This document shows positions 9,563 to 18,411 of a stretch of 64,000 bases of DNA, one piece after another. The stretch's first letter is position 1. Each line of letters starts with the position of its first letter. The position numbers and the translations under genes are program-made. Origin of the DNA: Pseudolabrys sp. Its GTDB lineage: Bacteria > Pseudomonadota > Alphaproteobacteria > Rhizobiales > Xanthobacteraceae. The notes below the pieces were generated by a model. It searched no databases, was not told the origin of the DNA, and was given only the letters and a program-made list of their open reading frames with translations. The stretch lies in assembly GCA_030684935.1 (NCBI GenBank), contig JAUXXH010000010.1, positions 1 through 64,000 of the forward strand. The letters run 5' to 3'.

Positions 9563-10270
9563 TTAGGCGTCGGCGAAGCGGTGCGCCAGAAAAGCCTGCA
9601 CAAAAGGCAGCATCGCCGGCTCGAAATCGGCCGGGCCGCGCACGATCCGGATACCGGCAAGTTCGGGGTGCTGCTCGCTGCGGAGATGATCGAGCACGCG
9701 CGCGTTAAGGGCATCGGCGCTTTCGTGCGACCGCAGCACCTTGATCAGGGCGATCAGGCTGCCGTCGACCACCGCGGTCCAGCCCGGCTCGGCGGAAAAC
9801 GCCGCCTCGTCGAGCCCGGTCTCCTCTTTCAGTTCGCGCCGCACGCTGACATCGAGATCGACAGCGCCGTCGACGATATCGGTCGGATCGGGCGTGCCGG
9901 CGGGAAAATAGATCTCGCCGGCATGCGCGGTTTCCGCCGCCATGACACCGAGCAAGAACGCGCCGTCGGCGGACAAAACCGCAGCGCCGCCGAAACAGTC
10001 ATAGACCCCCGCCGGCGGACGGCCCCAATGGCCCCACGCCGCGAAACTCGCATAGTCGGTTTCGAGGTAGTCGCCGCGCAGCACGCCATCGGCGAGCTCC
10101 ATCCGGTGCATCATCAGCACGCGGCCGTTCCACACCGTCGGCCGTTCGCGTTGCAGTTCCACGAAGAAGGCCTCGATCTCCGCCTGGCGCTCCAAGGCAA
10201 ACGCCCACGGCTTCGGCGAAAAACGCAGCTCCAGCCGTTCGAGCCGAATGAGGCTGGGCGAGCCGTTCAT
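9563..10270 (-). CDS. NUDIX-domain hydrolase
   Basis: 235 residues from ATG 10270, whose ATGA overlaps the stop of pdxY by 4 bp, so the two are translationally coupled. The second half carries a NUDIX-like helix, VRRELKEETGLDEAAF, with the REL-x-EE-x-GL part intact. The preceding segment (PAGTPDPTDIVDGAVDLDVS) has an irregular N-terminal NUDIX box: the Glu expected seven residues before the REL Arg is Val. Such proteins usually cleave nucleoside diphosphates linked to another moiety, needing Mg2+; the altered box makes the activity uncertain. The N-terminal 80 residues form a separate alpha/beta region. Coupling to pyridoxal kinase suggests co-expression, not a known shared pathway. Confidence 0.8.
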   Translation of the reverse strand: MNGSPSLIRLERLELRFSPKPWAFALERQAEIEAFFVELQRERPTVWNGRVLMMHRMELADGVLRGDYLETDYASFAAWGHWGRPPAGVYDCFGGAAVLSADGAFLLGVMAAETAHAGEIYFPAGTPDPTDIVDGAVDLDVSVRRELKEETGLDEAAFSAEPGWTAVVDGSLIALIKVLRSHESADALNARVLDHLRSEQHPELAGIRIVRGPADFEPAMLPFVQAFLAHRFADA

Positions 10271-11118
10271 GGGCCGATCTTTTCCGGTTCGAACATCCGG
10301 CGCGGGTTGACGATCTCGTCCTGCGCGGCGATCAACTGGATCTCGCGCGTCCCGGCTTCCACCGTCCGGGACAGAACGCCGAACACGCTCGACGCCGCGC
10401 GCGCCAGCGCGACCTCGATCGGCTCGCGCAGATAGTGCGCGAAGAACAACGCGGCGATGGCGTCGCCGGCGCCGTTGACCGCCAGCGGCAGTTTTGGCGT
10501 GCGCAGCCGGAAACAGCCGGTCGCATCGGACGCCAGGAGGTCGATGCAGTCGGCCGGCGTCGCGCCGGTGTGCAGCGAGGTGACCAGAATGGCGCGGGGA
10601 CCGAGATTGTGCACCGCCTGAACCGCGTCGCGCGCCTGCGCCAGCGTTTCGCTGGGCCGGCCGGCCAGATAATCCAGTTCGAATTGGTTCGGCGTGATGA
10701 TATCGGCCGCCGGCACCGCCTTGTGCTTCATGAACTCGGGGATGCCCGGGCGCACGAAGACGCCGCGTCCGACATCGCCGATCACCGGATCGCAACAATA
10801 GCGCGCCGCCGGATTGGCGCGCCTGACCGCGGCCACCGCGTCCAGGATCGCCTCCCCGATATCGGCGCCGCCCATGTAGCCGGACAGCACGCCGTCGCAG
10901 GTCGCCAAGACGCCACGCTGCGCGATTCCGGCCATCACGTCGCCGATCAGCGCGGCGTCGAATACCTGGCCCTTCCAGTCGCCATAGCCGGTGTGGTTGG
11001 AAAACTGCACCGTGTGCACCGGCCAGACCTCGATGCCGAGGCGCTGGAGGGGAAACACCGCGGCGGCGTTGCCGACATGGCCGTAGGCGACGTGGGACTG
11101 GATGGAGAGGAGATTCAT
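10267..11118 (-). CDS. pdxY: Pyridoxal kinase
   Basis: 283 residues from ATG 11118. It phosphorylates pyridoxal in the vitamin B6 salvage route, in the cytoplasm. The N-terminus [28 protein letters not shown] is the typical PdxY/PdxK start; [24 protein letters not shown] and [13 protein letters not shown] are substrate and ATP-site blocks. [16 protein letters not shown] is the ribokinase-superfamily anion hole with the catalytic Asp. Length matches the family (about 280-290). The stop overlaps the ATG of the NUDIX gene, and upstream the gene has its own promoter region after the terminator of the receptor gene at 11240. Confidence 0.93.
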   Translation of the reverse strand: MNLLSIQSHVAYGHVGNAAAVFPLQRLGIEVWPVHTVQFSNHTGYGDWKGQVFDAALIGDVMAGIAQRGVLATCDGVLSGYMGGADIGEAILDAVAAVRRANPAARYCCDPVIGDVGRGVFVRPGIPEFMKHKAVPAADIITPNQFELDYLAGRPSETLAQARDAVQAVHNLGPRAILVTSLHTGATPADCIDLLASDATGCFRLRTPKLPLAVNGAGDAIAALFFAHYLREPIEVALARAASSVFGVLSRTVEAGTREIQLIAAQDEIVNPRRMFEPEKIGP

Positions 11119-11179
11119 TGCGGGCAATCTAGCCGCCGGACCGGCGTTTGTCGTGGCGCATCAGGCGGGGCAGCCGTGC

Positions 11180-11216
11180 AAAAAAGCGAATGGCCGGGGC
11201 AAGCCCCGGCCATTCC
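11180..11216 (-). terminator. Terminator of the ABC receptor gene
   Basis: On the minus strand, GAATGGCCGGGGC - TT - GCCCCGGCCATTC is a long perfect stem followed by GCTTTTTT, 25 bp after the stop of the 11240-12265 gene. Confidence 0.88.
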
Positions 11217-11239
11217 GGATTCTGCGAAGCTGGTGCGGT

Positions 11240-12265
11240 CTATTTGCCGCCCATCATCTTGTTCGCCTCGATGACGTATTTGTTGGTGTAGGTCTTCGAC
11301 AGGTCGATCTTGGCGTTGGCGATGGCCGGCACCGATTGCGCGAACACCGCCAGCACTGCTTCGGCGCCCTTCGGGTCCATCATGCCGTTCTCGGAGAACA
11401 TCGGCAGCGTGTTCTTGAGCGCGGCGATGTAGAGCGCCCTGTCCTTGCCGACCAGTTCCGGCGGCATCTTGTCGGCGATCTCCTCCGGCGTGTGGGTGTG
11501 GATCCACTTCAGCGTGGCGATGATGGCGTTGGTCATGCCCTGCACCGCCTTCTCGTTCTTGGCGATCCAGTCGGTCCGGGTATAAAGCGCGCCGCCCGGA
11601 TACTCGCCGCCGAACACGGCCAGCGTGTCCTTCTGGCTGCGGGTGTCGCTGAGTATCTTGAGCCCCTGGTGCTTGCCCTGCAGCAACGTGATCGCCGGGT
11701 CGAGCATGATGGCGGCTTCGATCTCGCCGTGCTCCATCGAGGCGATGGCGGTGGCGCCGAGCCCGACGCCGATGACGGCGACCGAGTTCGGATCGACGCC
11801 GTTCTTGGCCAGGATGTATTTCAGAAAGAAGTCGGTGGACGAGCCCGGCGCGCTGACGCCGACCTTCTTGTTGGCGAGGTCCTTGATCGAGCCGATCGCC
11901 GCGGTGTGCTTCGGCGACACCACCAGGGCGAAACCCGGGTAGCGGTCATAGACCACGAAGGATTGCAGCATCTGGTTCTTGGCGGCGAGATTGACGGTGT
12001 GGTCGAAATAGCCGGACACCACGTCGGCGCTGCCGCCCATCACCGCCCGGAGCGCCTCGGAGCCGCCCTTGAACTGGACCAGATTGATATCAACGCCGGC
12101 CTTTTTATACTCGCCGAGTTCATAGGCCAGCATGGTCGGCAGATAGCAGAGGCATGAGGCGCCGCCGATCGCCAGCGTGACCTTGGTTTGCGCGAGCGCG
12201 AAACCCGACGACAGCATCAGCGCGGCGAAAGCAGCAACCCAGCGCCGCAACAGCTTCCCGGACAT
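11240..12265 (-). CDS. NitT/TauT-type ABC transporter substrate-binding protein
   Basis: 341 residues. A signal peptide covers residues 1-26 (RRWVAAFAALMLSSGFALA-Q). The fold is that of SsuA/TauA/NMT1-like receptors: TKVTLAIGGASCLCYLPTMLAYELGEYKKAGVDINLVQFKGGSEALRA in part, then ADVVSGYFDHTV and LANKKVGVSAPGSSTDFFLKYIL. Known ligands of this class are sulfonates, nitrate, aromatic acids or pyrimidine precursors; none can be chosen here. A Cys pair (SCLCY) near residue 38 is unusual. No permease or ATPase is adjacent, but a matching pair lies at 17623-19242 on the same strand beyond the signalling cassette and is the most likely partner. Confidence 0.9.
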   Translation of the reverse strand: MSGKLLRRWVAAFAALMLSSGFALAQTKVTLAIGGASCLCYLPTMLAYELGEYKKAGVDINLVQFKGGSEALRAVMGGSADVVSGYFDHTVNLAAKNQMLQSFVVYDRYPGFALVVSPKHTAAIGSIKDLANKKVGVSAPGSSTDFFLKYILAKNGVDPNSVAVIGVGLGATAIASMEHGEIEAAIMLDPAITLLQGKHQGLKILSDTRSQKDTLAVFGGEYPGGALYTRTDWIAKNEKAVQGMTNAIIATLKWIHTHTPEEIADKMPPELVGKDRALYIAALKNTLPMFSENGMMDPKGAEAVLAVFAQSVPAIANAKIDLSKTYTNKYVIEANKMMGGK

Positions 12266-12392
12266 AAAGACCTCCCTGACAGGTGATTTTCCGGCGACTA
12301 TAGGCAGCGGACGGCACTCTGACTAGGCGGATCGGTATCCGATCCATCAAGGTGACCACTGTCCCCGGCTTGCGGCCGCCAGCAAGACGCCA

Positions 12393-13595
12393 TCAGTTGG
12401 CCGCCCGCACGATCGTTTGCAGTTCCTTTTCCAGGACCGCGGCCGCCTGGGGGTCATCGTCGCACAGCAGCACCTGCAAGCCGTCGGGAATAAGCTCGGC
12501 GCCGACGACCGGCTTGGCGGCGCCCCAGGCCGGCAGCGTGACATGAAACACCGTTCCGCCGCCCGGCGCGTCGGCAAAGCCGACCTCACCGCCAAGGCGT
12601 CCGACAATCTGCTTGACGATGCTCAACCCAAGCCCGGTGCCGCCGCGCGGACGGCTGTCGCTGGTGTCGGCCTGAGCGAAGCGTTCGAAGATACGGGCCT
12701 TGAAGTCTTCCGGAATGCCGGGCCCGCGATCGCGCACCGACAGGCGTACAGTGCCCGCGTCGTTCGCCACGGCCACGTCAACCTCCGCCCCGGCCGGCGA
12801 GAACTTGATGGCATTCGACAGAAGATTGGTGATGACCTGCGTCATCCGGTCCGCATCGGCCTTCACGTCGTCAACGACGGCCGCATTGATCATTCGAAGC
12901 CGCACGCCGCAGGTTTCCGCGAATTCACGGTTGGCTTCGATCGCCTGCAGGAGCAACGGGCGCAGCTCGACGCGCTCCTGTCGGAACGGCATCTGCCCCG
13001 CTTCCATCTTCTCGATATCGAGAATGTCGTTGATCAGCCGGACCAGGCGCTGACTATTCACGTGGGCAATGGCAATCAGCCGTGCCGCCGGGCCCGGTAT
13101 GTCGCCGCCGGCATTGTTGACCAGCAAGCTCAGCGACGCGCAGATCGACGTCAGCGGGGTGCGCAATTCGTGACTGACCGACGCGACGAAATCATCCTTG
13201 AGCCGTTCCAGCCGCTTGCGTTCCTGGGCATAGCGCATGGCGCGCAACAGGCCGCGGGCTTCGATCTGGCCTTTGACCAGATAGTCCTGCGAACCCTCCT
13301 GTAGCGCCTGCGCCGCCAGCGCATCGTCGTCGAGGCCGGTCATTACCACCAGCGGCACGCCGGGTGCGATCGCGCGGGTACGCCGGATCGCGTCCATCCC
13401 CTGCGCATCCGGCAAGCCCAGATCGAGCAGGATCAGATCGACGGTACTCTTGGCGAGAAAGGCTTCCGCTTCCGCCATCGACGCGACATGCGTCAGTTCG
13501 CTTTCGTGGGCGTCCTGCTCCTTGAACATCTCGCGCAGCAGCCGGGCATCGCCGCTGTTGTCTTCGACCAGCAGAACCGATTTTATGGATATCAT
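12393..13595 (-). CDS. Response-regulator/histidine-kinase hybrid with a stub of a second receiver
   Basis: 400 residues. Residues 1-120 are a receiver domain with phospho-acceptor D58 (LILLDLG) and TGLDD plus the YLVKG Lys. A HisKA domain follows with H142 in DDFVASVSHELRTPL, then an HATPase domain with NLLSNAIKFSP (N box), RDRGPGIPEDF (G1) and RGGTGLGLSIV (G2). The last 30 residues, LQVLLCDDDPQAAAVLEKEL, read as the first strand and acidic pocket of another receiver, but the stop TGA at 12393 ends it there, so the second receiver is truncated. ATG 13595 overlaps the stop of the upstream regulator by 4 bp. It is the last gene of a four-gene coupled cassette, and the single N-terminal receiver suggests it acts downstream of a phosphorelay. 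Confidence 0.9.
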   Translation of the reverse strand: MISIKSVLLVEDNSGDARLLREMFKEQDAHESELTHVASMAEAEAFLAKSTVDLILLDLGLPDAQGMDAIRRTRAIAPGVPLVVMTGLDDDALAAQALQEGSQDYLVKGQIEARGLLRAMRYAQERKRLERLKDDFVASVSHELRTPLTSICASLSLLVNNAGGDIPGPAARLIAIAHVNSQRLVRLINDILDIEKMEAGQMPFRQERVELRPLLLQAIEANREFAETCGVRLRMINAAVVDDVKADADRMTQVITNLLSNAIKFSPAGAEVDVAVANDAGTVRLSVRDRGPGIPEDFKARIFERFAQADTSDSRPRGGTGLGLSIVKQIVGRLGGEVGFADAPGGGTVFHVTLPAWGAAKPVVGAELIPDGLQVLLCDDDPQAAAVLEKELQTIVRAAN

Positions 13596-14071
13596 GCATG
13601 ATCGCCTTGGGCGCGCTGCGGCAGCTTGACCTTGGTCAGCCAGAAATCGTTGATGCTGGTCACGAGCCGCTCGAATTCATCCAGCTGCACCGGCTTGGTG
13701 AGATAGCAGTTGGCGGCCAGTTGATAGCTTTTCTTGATGTCGGCCTTGGCGTCGGAAATGGTGAGTACGACGGTCGGGATCGATTTCAGCCCGGCATCTT
13801 CCTTGATGAGGGCAAGCACCTCGCGGCCGTCCATCTTCGGCAGGTTGAGGTCGAGCAGAATGAGGTCCGGCCGCGGGCACGCCGCATAGTCGCCCCATTG
13901 CCGCAGGAAGGCCATGGCTTCGACGCCGTCCGACGCCACATGAATCCGCACCCGGGCATTGGTCTTGCCGAACACCTCCTGCATCAGCCGGACGTCGCCG
14001 GGATTGTCTTCGACCAGCAGGACTTCGACGGTCAGGTTTTTCTCTTCGGTGGTTCCCATGGCGGTTCTCAT
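13592..14071 (-). CDS. Single-domain response regulator (Rcp1-like), second of two
   Basis: 159 residues; a lone receiver domain with no output domain. The acidic pocket is LLVEDNPGDVRLMQ, the phospho-acceptor is D74 in LILLDLNLPKMDG, and the conserved Lys is in CYLTKPVQ. VEDNPGD and LDLNLPKMDG(R/K)EVL are typical of Rcp1-type regulators that pair with phytochrome-like kinases having an ASHDLQEPL motif, as in the upstream kinase. ATG 14071 overlaps the previous stop by 4 bp (ATGA); an internal ATG at 14059 is the alternative start. It is closely related to the preceding regulator (14068-14529), so the pair probably arose by duplication and may divide the kinase's phosphate flow. Confidence 0.92.
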   Translation of the reverse strand: MRTAMGTTEEKNLTVEVLLVEDNPGDVRLMQEVFGKTNARVRIHVASDGVEAMAFLRQWGDYAACPRPDLILLDLNLPKMDGREVLALIKEDAGLKSIPTVVLTISDAKADIKKSYQLAANCYLTKPVQLDEFERLVTSINDFWLTKVKLPQRAQGDHA

Positions 14072-14529
14072 GACTTTCTGAAGTGGGACTGCTGCGGCAG
14101 CTTGACGGTGTTGAGCCAGAACTCGCTAATGCTTTTCACCAGCCCATCGAACGCGTCGAGATGCACCGGCTTGGTGAGGTAACAATTGGCCTGGAGCTGA
14201 TAGCTGAAAATAATGTCGTCTTCGGCATCGGATGTGGTCAGAATCACGGTCGGGATCAGCTTGAGCGAGTCATTGGCCTTGATCCGGGCGAGGACTTCGC
14301 GGCCGTCCATCTTCGGCAAATTCAGGTCGAGCAGAATGAGGTCCGGCCGCGGCGCGTCGGCATAGGCGCCCGTCCTGCTCAGGAACGCCATCGCTTCAGT
14401 ACCGTCCACCGCGACGTGGAAACGAATATTGAGATTGGAGTTGCGGAACGCCTCCTGGGTCAGCCGCACGTCGCCGGCGCTGTCTTCGACCAGCAGGACG
14501 TCCATGGAGGTGGCCTTTCGCGTACTCAT
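14068..14529 (-). CDS. Single-domain response regulator (Rcp1-like), first of two
   Basis: 153 residues from ATG 14529, which overlaps the kinase stop by 4 bp. A receiver only: LLVEDSAGDVRLTQEAF, phospho-acceptor D68 in LILLDLNLPKMDG, Thr in VILTTSD and Lys in CYLTKPVH. It ends soon after the last helix, so output must be by protein contact, for instance with the hybrid kinase at the end of the cassette. It shares long identical blocks with the next regulator (RPDLILLDLNLPKMDGREVL), which supports tandem duplication. The expected phosphodonor is the CHASE3/PAS kinase encoded immediately upstream. Confidence 0.92.
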   Translation of the reverse strand: MSTRKATSMDVLLVEDSAGDVRLTQEAFRNSNLNIRFHVAVDGTEAMAFLSRTGAYADAPRPDLILLDLNLPKMDGREVLARIKANDSLKLIPTVILTTSDAEDDIIFSYQLQANCYLTKPVHLDAFDGLVKSISEFWLNTVKLPQQSHFRKS

Positions 14530-17414
14530 GTGTCCCTGCTGACGGAAGCGAGGTCGAACCCGAAGGCCGATCCATGCCCGAGTTGCGATTCGACGGAAAT
14601 GCTGCCGCCGTGCCGCTCGACGATTTTTTTGCAGATCGCCAGGCCGATGCCGGTGCCCGCATATTCCTCGCGCTTGTGCAGCCGCTGAAACATGCCGAAT
14701 ATCCGCTCGAAGTACTGCGCATCGATGCCGAGACCGTTGTCCTTCACGACGAACTTCCATTTCTTGTCGCCATTGGAAGTGGCGGAGACGTGTACCTTGG
14801 GCACGCCGGGCGCTTGGTATTTGATGGCGTTGCCGACAAGGTTCTGGAACAACTGGGTCAGTTGCGTTTCGTCGGCCATGACCATGGGCAATGGCTCATG
14901 CGTGACCAGCGCGCCACTCTCGGTAATCGCGCCCTGCAGTTGCATGATCGCCTGCTGGAACGCCTCCTCGCTGGAGGTCTCCACCATCTCGGTGCCCTTG
15001 GTGCCGACGCGGGAATACGTCAGGAGATCCTGGATCAGCCGCTGCATCCGGCTGGCGCCGTCGACCGCGAAGGCGATGAACTCGTCGGCGTCGGAATCGA
15101 GCTTGCCCTTGTAGCGCCGCGACAGCAACTGCGTGTAGCTCGCCACCATGCGCAGCGGCTCCTGCAGATCGTGCGAGGCGATGTTGGCGAACTGCCCCAG
15201 TTCCTCGTTCGAGCGGTACAGTTCGTCCACCTTCTTCAGAAGTTGTTCGGCGGCCTGCTTGCGCGCGGTGATATTGCGGATCGCCGCCGTCACCAGCGTG
15301 CCCTCGACATTCTCCAGCGGGCTCAGCATCAGCTCGATCGGGAACTCGCTGCCATCTTTGCGACGGGCGATCAGTTCGATGCCGGTGCCGATCTGCTGCG
15401 CCAGCGCGTCTTCCTCGGAGCGCAGATCGTCGGCGATCAGCCGCTCCTCGAAGCCTTCCGGAATGATGTTCTTGACCTTCTGGCCCAGCAGTTCGTCGCG
15501 GCGGTAGCCAAACTGCTTCCCGGCCTGAAGGTTCAGCAGCACGATCTCGCCAGCGTCGTTGACCACGACCATGGCATCGGGCGCCGCCTCCAGCAGGCCG
15601 CGGTAACGCTCTTCCATCTGCGCCATGTGCTGATCGGCCGCCTTGCGCACGCTGATATTGCGGATCGCGGCCGTGACCAGCGTGCCCTCCGCGCTGTCCA
15701 GCGGGCTGAGCATGATCTCGATCGGAAACTCGCTACCGTCCTTGCGCAGCGCGATCAGTTCGATGCCGGTGCCGATCTGCTGCGCCAGCGCGTCTTCCTC
15801 GGAGCGCAGATCGTCGGCCACCAGCCGCTCGGCGAAGCCCACCGGAATGATGTTGGTGACCATCTGCCCGAGCAGTTCGTCGCGGCGGTAGCCGAACTGG
15901 TTCTCGGCCTGCACGTTCAGCAGGACAATCTCGCCGCCCTGGTTCACCACCACCATCGCATCGGGCGCCGCCTCGAGCAGGCCACGATAGCGCTCTTCCA
16001 TCTGTGCGAGATGCTTTTCCGCCGCATTGCGCACGCTGATGTCGCGGATGGCGGCCGTCACAAGTATGCCCTCGGCGCTGGCCAGCGGGCTGAGCATGAT
16101 CTCGATCGGGAATTCGGTGCCATCCTTGCGCAGCGCCGTCAGCTCGATGCCGGTGCCGATCTGCTGCGCCAGCGCGTCCTCGGCCGAACGGAGATCGTCG
16201 GCGATCAGGCGCTCGGCGAAGCCCTGCGGAATGATACTGGTGACCTTCTGACCGAGCAGCGCGTCGCGGTGATAGCCGAACTGCTTTTCGGCCTGCACAT
16301 TCAGCAGCACGATTTCGCCGCTCTGGTTCACCACCACCATGGCGTCGGGAGCCGCCTCCATCAGGCCGCGATAGCGCGCTTCCGACTCTTTTCCCTCGCT
16401 CAGGTCGCGGCTGATGACGGTGAACCCGCGCAGCTTGCCTTCTGCGTCATGCGATGCCGTCAGCGTCGCCTGCGCCGCGAACTGCTCGCCGTTTTTGCGG
16501 ACGCGCGTGCCGCGATCCTCGTAATGACCGTTCGCGGCGGCTCGCCTCAGCAGTTCCGCCGGCCGGCCGTTTTCGATATCGTCGGCGGTGAAGAAACGGG
16601 AATAGTTCTGACCGCTGACTTCGGCGAAGGTCCAGCCGGTGATCGTTTCGGCGCCGGGGTTCCAGCTTCTGATTTCACCGAGCGGACCGATCATGTAGAT
16701 CGCATGATCGCGGACCCCGTCGATGAGCCGGCGAAATTTGTCTTCGCTTTCGCGCAACGCCAGCTCGGTTCTGGCCCGGCTAGCGCTGTCGCGCTGAACG
16801 CTCCAGCCCGCGCCCCCCGTAATGAGAAGCCCCAGCAGGGTTCCGGCGATCAGAATTAGCTTGGTCTGCTCGACGTCCTGCTCTTTCTCCAATGACCGGA
16901 CGGACAGCAGACTAATTTCGGCGGCGATCATTTCCGCCCTGAGCGCCTGGAACGACTTGTTGATGAGTTCGCCGCGCGCGTCCTGAAAGGCGACGATCGT
17001 CGCTTCCAGACCACTGTCCCGGCGCATGGCAACAATACGGTCTGACAGTTGCTCCCACTCTACCACCAGCACGTCGAGGGCGGCGATGCGGCGCTGCTGT
17101 TCCGGGTTATCCTTCGTCATGTCGCGAACAACCGTTCGCTCGCGGTTCATCGCGGCCTCGGCGGTGCGCATGGCTTCGAGGTAGGTTTCGTCGCCGGAAA
17201 TGATGTATCCGCGCAGGCTGGATGACATCGTCTCCACGGCGAGGCTTAACTGCCTGAACTCCCGCAGCACGTCGCGGGTGTGTTCGACCAGCCCGGCGCT
17301 GCTGCGGGATTCCACCACGCCGCGATAGGAGAACAGGCCGACGGCAATCAGCACCAGAATGGCCGAGCCGAAGGCCAGCAGTATGGTTCGATTCGACTGA
17401 AGTTTGATGCTCAT
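14526..17414 (-). CDS. Membrane sensor histidine kinase: CHASE3, PAS, three near-identical PAS repeats, HisKA, HATPase
   Basis: 962 residues from ATG 17414 (AAGG 6 nt upstream). An in-frame ATG at 17465 and TTG at 17516 would add 17-34 residues. Domains: TM1 11-30; periplasmic CHASE3 about 31-183 (SLRGYIISGDETYLEAM); TM2 185-203; a first PAS about 225-340; then three tandem PAS units of exactly 128 residues (345-472, 473-600, 601-728), each with AAPDAMVVVN and LAQQIGTGIEL; HisKA with H748 in ASHDLQEPLRMV; HATPase with NLVGNAIKYQ, DNGLGID and GTGIGLAICKKIVE. The ASHDLQEPL box is that of phytochrome-like kinases, but no chromophore domain is present. CHASE3 senses unknown external cues. First gene of a coupled four-gene cassette. 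Confidence 0.92.
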   Translation of the reverse strand: MSIKLQSNRTILLAFGSAILVLIAVGLFSYRGVVESRSSAGLVEHTRDVLREFRQLSLAVETMSSSLRGYIISGDETYLEAMRTAEAAMNRERTVVRDMTKDNPEQQRRIAALDVLVVEWEQLSDRIVAMRRDSGLEATIVAFQDARGELINKSFQALRAEMIAAEISLLSVRSLEKEQDVEQTKLILIAGTLLGLLITGGAGWSVQRDSASRARTELALRESEDKFRRLIDGVRDHAIYMIGPLGEIRSWNPGAETITGWTFAEVSGQNYSRFFTADDIENGRPAELLRRAAANGHYEDRGTRVRKNGEQFAAQATLTASHDAEGKLRGFTVISRDLSEGKESEARYRGLMEAAPDAMVVVNQSGEIVLLNVQAEKQFGYHRDALLGQKVTSIIPQGFAERLIADDLRSAEDALAQQIGTGIELTALRKDGTEFPIEIMLSPLASAEGILVTAAIRDISVRNAAEKHLAQMEERYRGLLEAAPDAMVVVNQGGEIVLLNVQAENQFGYRRDELLGQMVTNIIPVGFAERLVADDLRSEEDALAQQIGTGIELIALRKDGSEFPIEIMLSPLDSAEGTLVTAAIRNISVRKAADQHMAQMEERYRGLLEAAPDAMVVVNDAGEIVLLNLQAGKQFGYRRDELLGQKVKNIIPEGFEERLIADDLRSEEDALAQQIGTGIELIARRKDGSEFPIELMLSPLENVEGTLVTAAIRNITARKQAAEQLLKKVDELYRSNEELGQFANIASHDLQEPLRMVASYTQLLSRRYKGKLDSDADEFIAFAVDGASRMQRLIQDLLTYSRVGTKGTEMVETSSEEAFQQAIMQLQGAITESGALVTHEPLPMVMADETQLTQLFQNLVGNAIKYQAPGVPKVHVSATSNGDKKWKFVVKDNGLGIDAQYFERIFGMFQRLHKREEYAGTGIGLAICKKIVERHGGSISVESQLGHGSAFGFDLASVSRDT
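15227..16378 (-). repeat. Three tandem 384-bp repeats encoding PAS domains
   Basis: Landmarks recur at a fixed distance: the GATATTGCGG / GATGTCGCGG site is at 15270, 15654 and 16038, exactly 384 bp apart. Units 2 and 3 differ at 25 of 128 residues by my count, mostly near the ends. The approximate units are 15227-15610, 15611-15994 and 15995-16378. Confidence 0.9.
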
Positions 17415-17622
17415 GGCAGCCTTGGGCGCCGCAGCGTTCGCCGGCGCCGACACTGGCAGCGACATGTTAACGCGATGGTTCGCCGGTGCCGACAAGTCGT
17501 GCGTTTGTCGTTGCAATGGCTAAGATTGCACGACCGTTGTCCGGGCGGCATACGCACAATCGCTTATATGCGCCGCACTGGCGCTACGCCGTTACCGGTC
17601 GCGGCAATGACGGCAGCTATCC

Positions 17623-18408
17623 TTAAGGCCGCGCCTCGGCCACTGGGCGCCACACCAGCAGCCGCTTCTCGATCACCGTGACGATGCTGTCGATGACGAT
17701 GACGAAGGCGGCCAGCACGAACATGCCGGCGAACACGCCGGCAACGTCGAAAATGCCTTCGGCCTGCTGGATCAGATAGCCGAGGCCGGCGGCGGCGCCG
17801 AGATATTCGCCGACCACGGCGCCGACCACGGCGAAGCCGACCGAGGTGTGCAGCGACGAGAACATCCACGACAGCGCCGACGGCCAGTAGACGTGGCGCA
17901 TCAGCTGCCGCTCGTTCATGCCCAGCATGCGCGCATTGGCCAGCACCGTCGGCGACACTTCCTTGACGCCCTGGTAGACGTTGAAGAACACGATGAAGAA
18001 CACCAGTGTGACGCCGAGCGCCACCTTGGACCAGATGCCCAGCCCCAGCCACAGCGTGAAGATCGGCGCCAGCACCACGCGCGGCAGCGCATTGGCCATT
18101 TTGACGTAGGGGTCGAACACCGCGGCGGTGCGCGGCTGGCGGGCGAACCAGAAGCCGACCAGCACGCCGCCGATCGAGCCGATGAAGAAGGCGAGCACCG
18201 CTTCGATCAGCGTCACCCACAGATGTTTCCAGATCACGCCGGTGGAAAACCAGATGTAGACCTGGTGGGCGACGTCGAGCGGATTGGAAAAGAAGAACGG
18301 CGGCAGCAGCACGCGGCCGAACACCGGCACCGTGGTCAGCAATTGCCACAGCACCAGGCTGACGACCGCGACCATGACCTGCAAGGCGGTGAGCGTGACC
18401 CGCGACAT
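17623..18408 (-). CDS. NitT/TauT-type ABC transporter permease
   Basis: 261 residues with about six membrane helices. The BPD_transp_1 core is clear: an EAA-type loop ANARMLGMNERQLMRHVYWPSALSWMFSSL and the helix AVVGAVVGEYLGAAAGLGYLI are classic for SsuC/TauC/NrtB proteins. ATG 18408 lies 3 bp after the stop of the ATPase gene, so the two form an operon. The permease dimer would form the channel for a periplasmic receptor; none is adjacent, but the receptor at 11240-12265 is of the matching class and on the same strand. The gene ends about 200 bp before the sensor kinase starts. Confidence 0.93.
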   Translation of the reverse strand: MSRVTLTALQVMVAVVSLVLWQLLTTVPVFGRVLLPPFFFSNPLDVAHQVYIWFSTGVIWKHLWVTLIEAVLAFFIGSIGGVLVGFWFARQPRTAAVFDPYVKMANALPRVVLAPIFTLWLGLGIWSKVALGVTLVFFIVFFNVYQGVKEVSPTVLANARMLGMNERQLMRHVYWPSALSWMFSSLHTSVGFAVVGAVVGEYLGAAAGLGYLIQQAEGIFDVAGVFAGMFVLAAFVIVIDSIVTVIEKRLLVWRPVAEARP

Positions 18409-18411
18409 CGC

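Noticed and set aside
8630..10435. A 601-codon plus-strand open frame opposite ppk2 and the NUDIX gene
   Set aside because: It is the mirror of well-supported genes, with no ribosome site or domain.
15227..16378. The regular repeats as a CRISPR array
   Set aside because: The unit is 384 bp, wholly coding and PAS-encoding; there are no short repeats with unique spacers.
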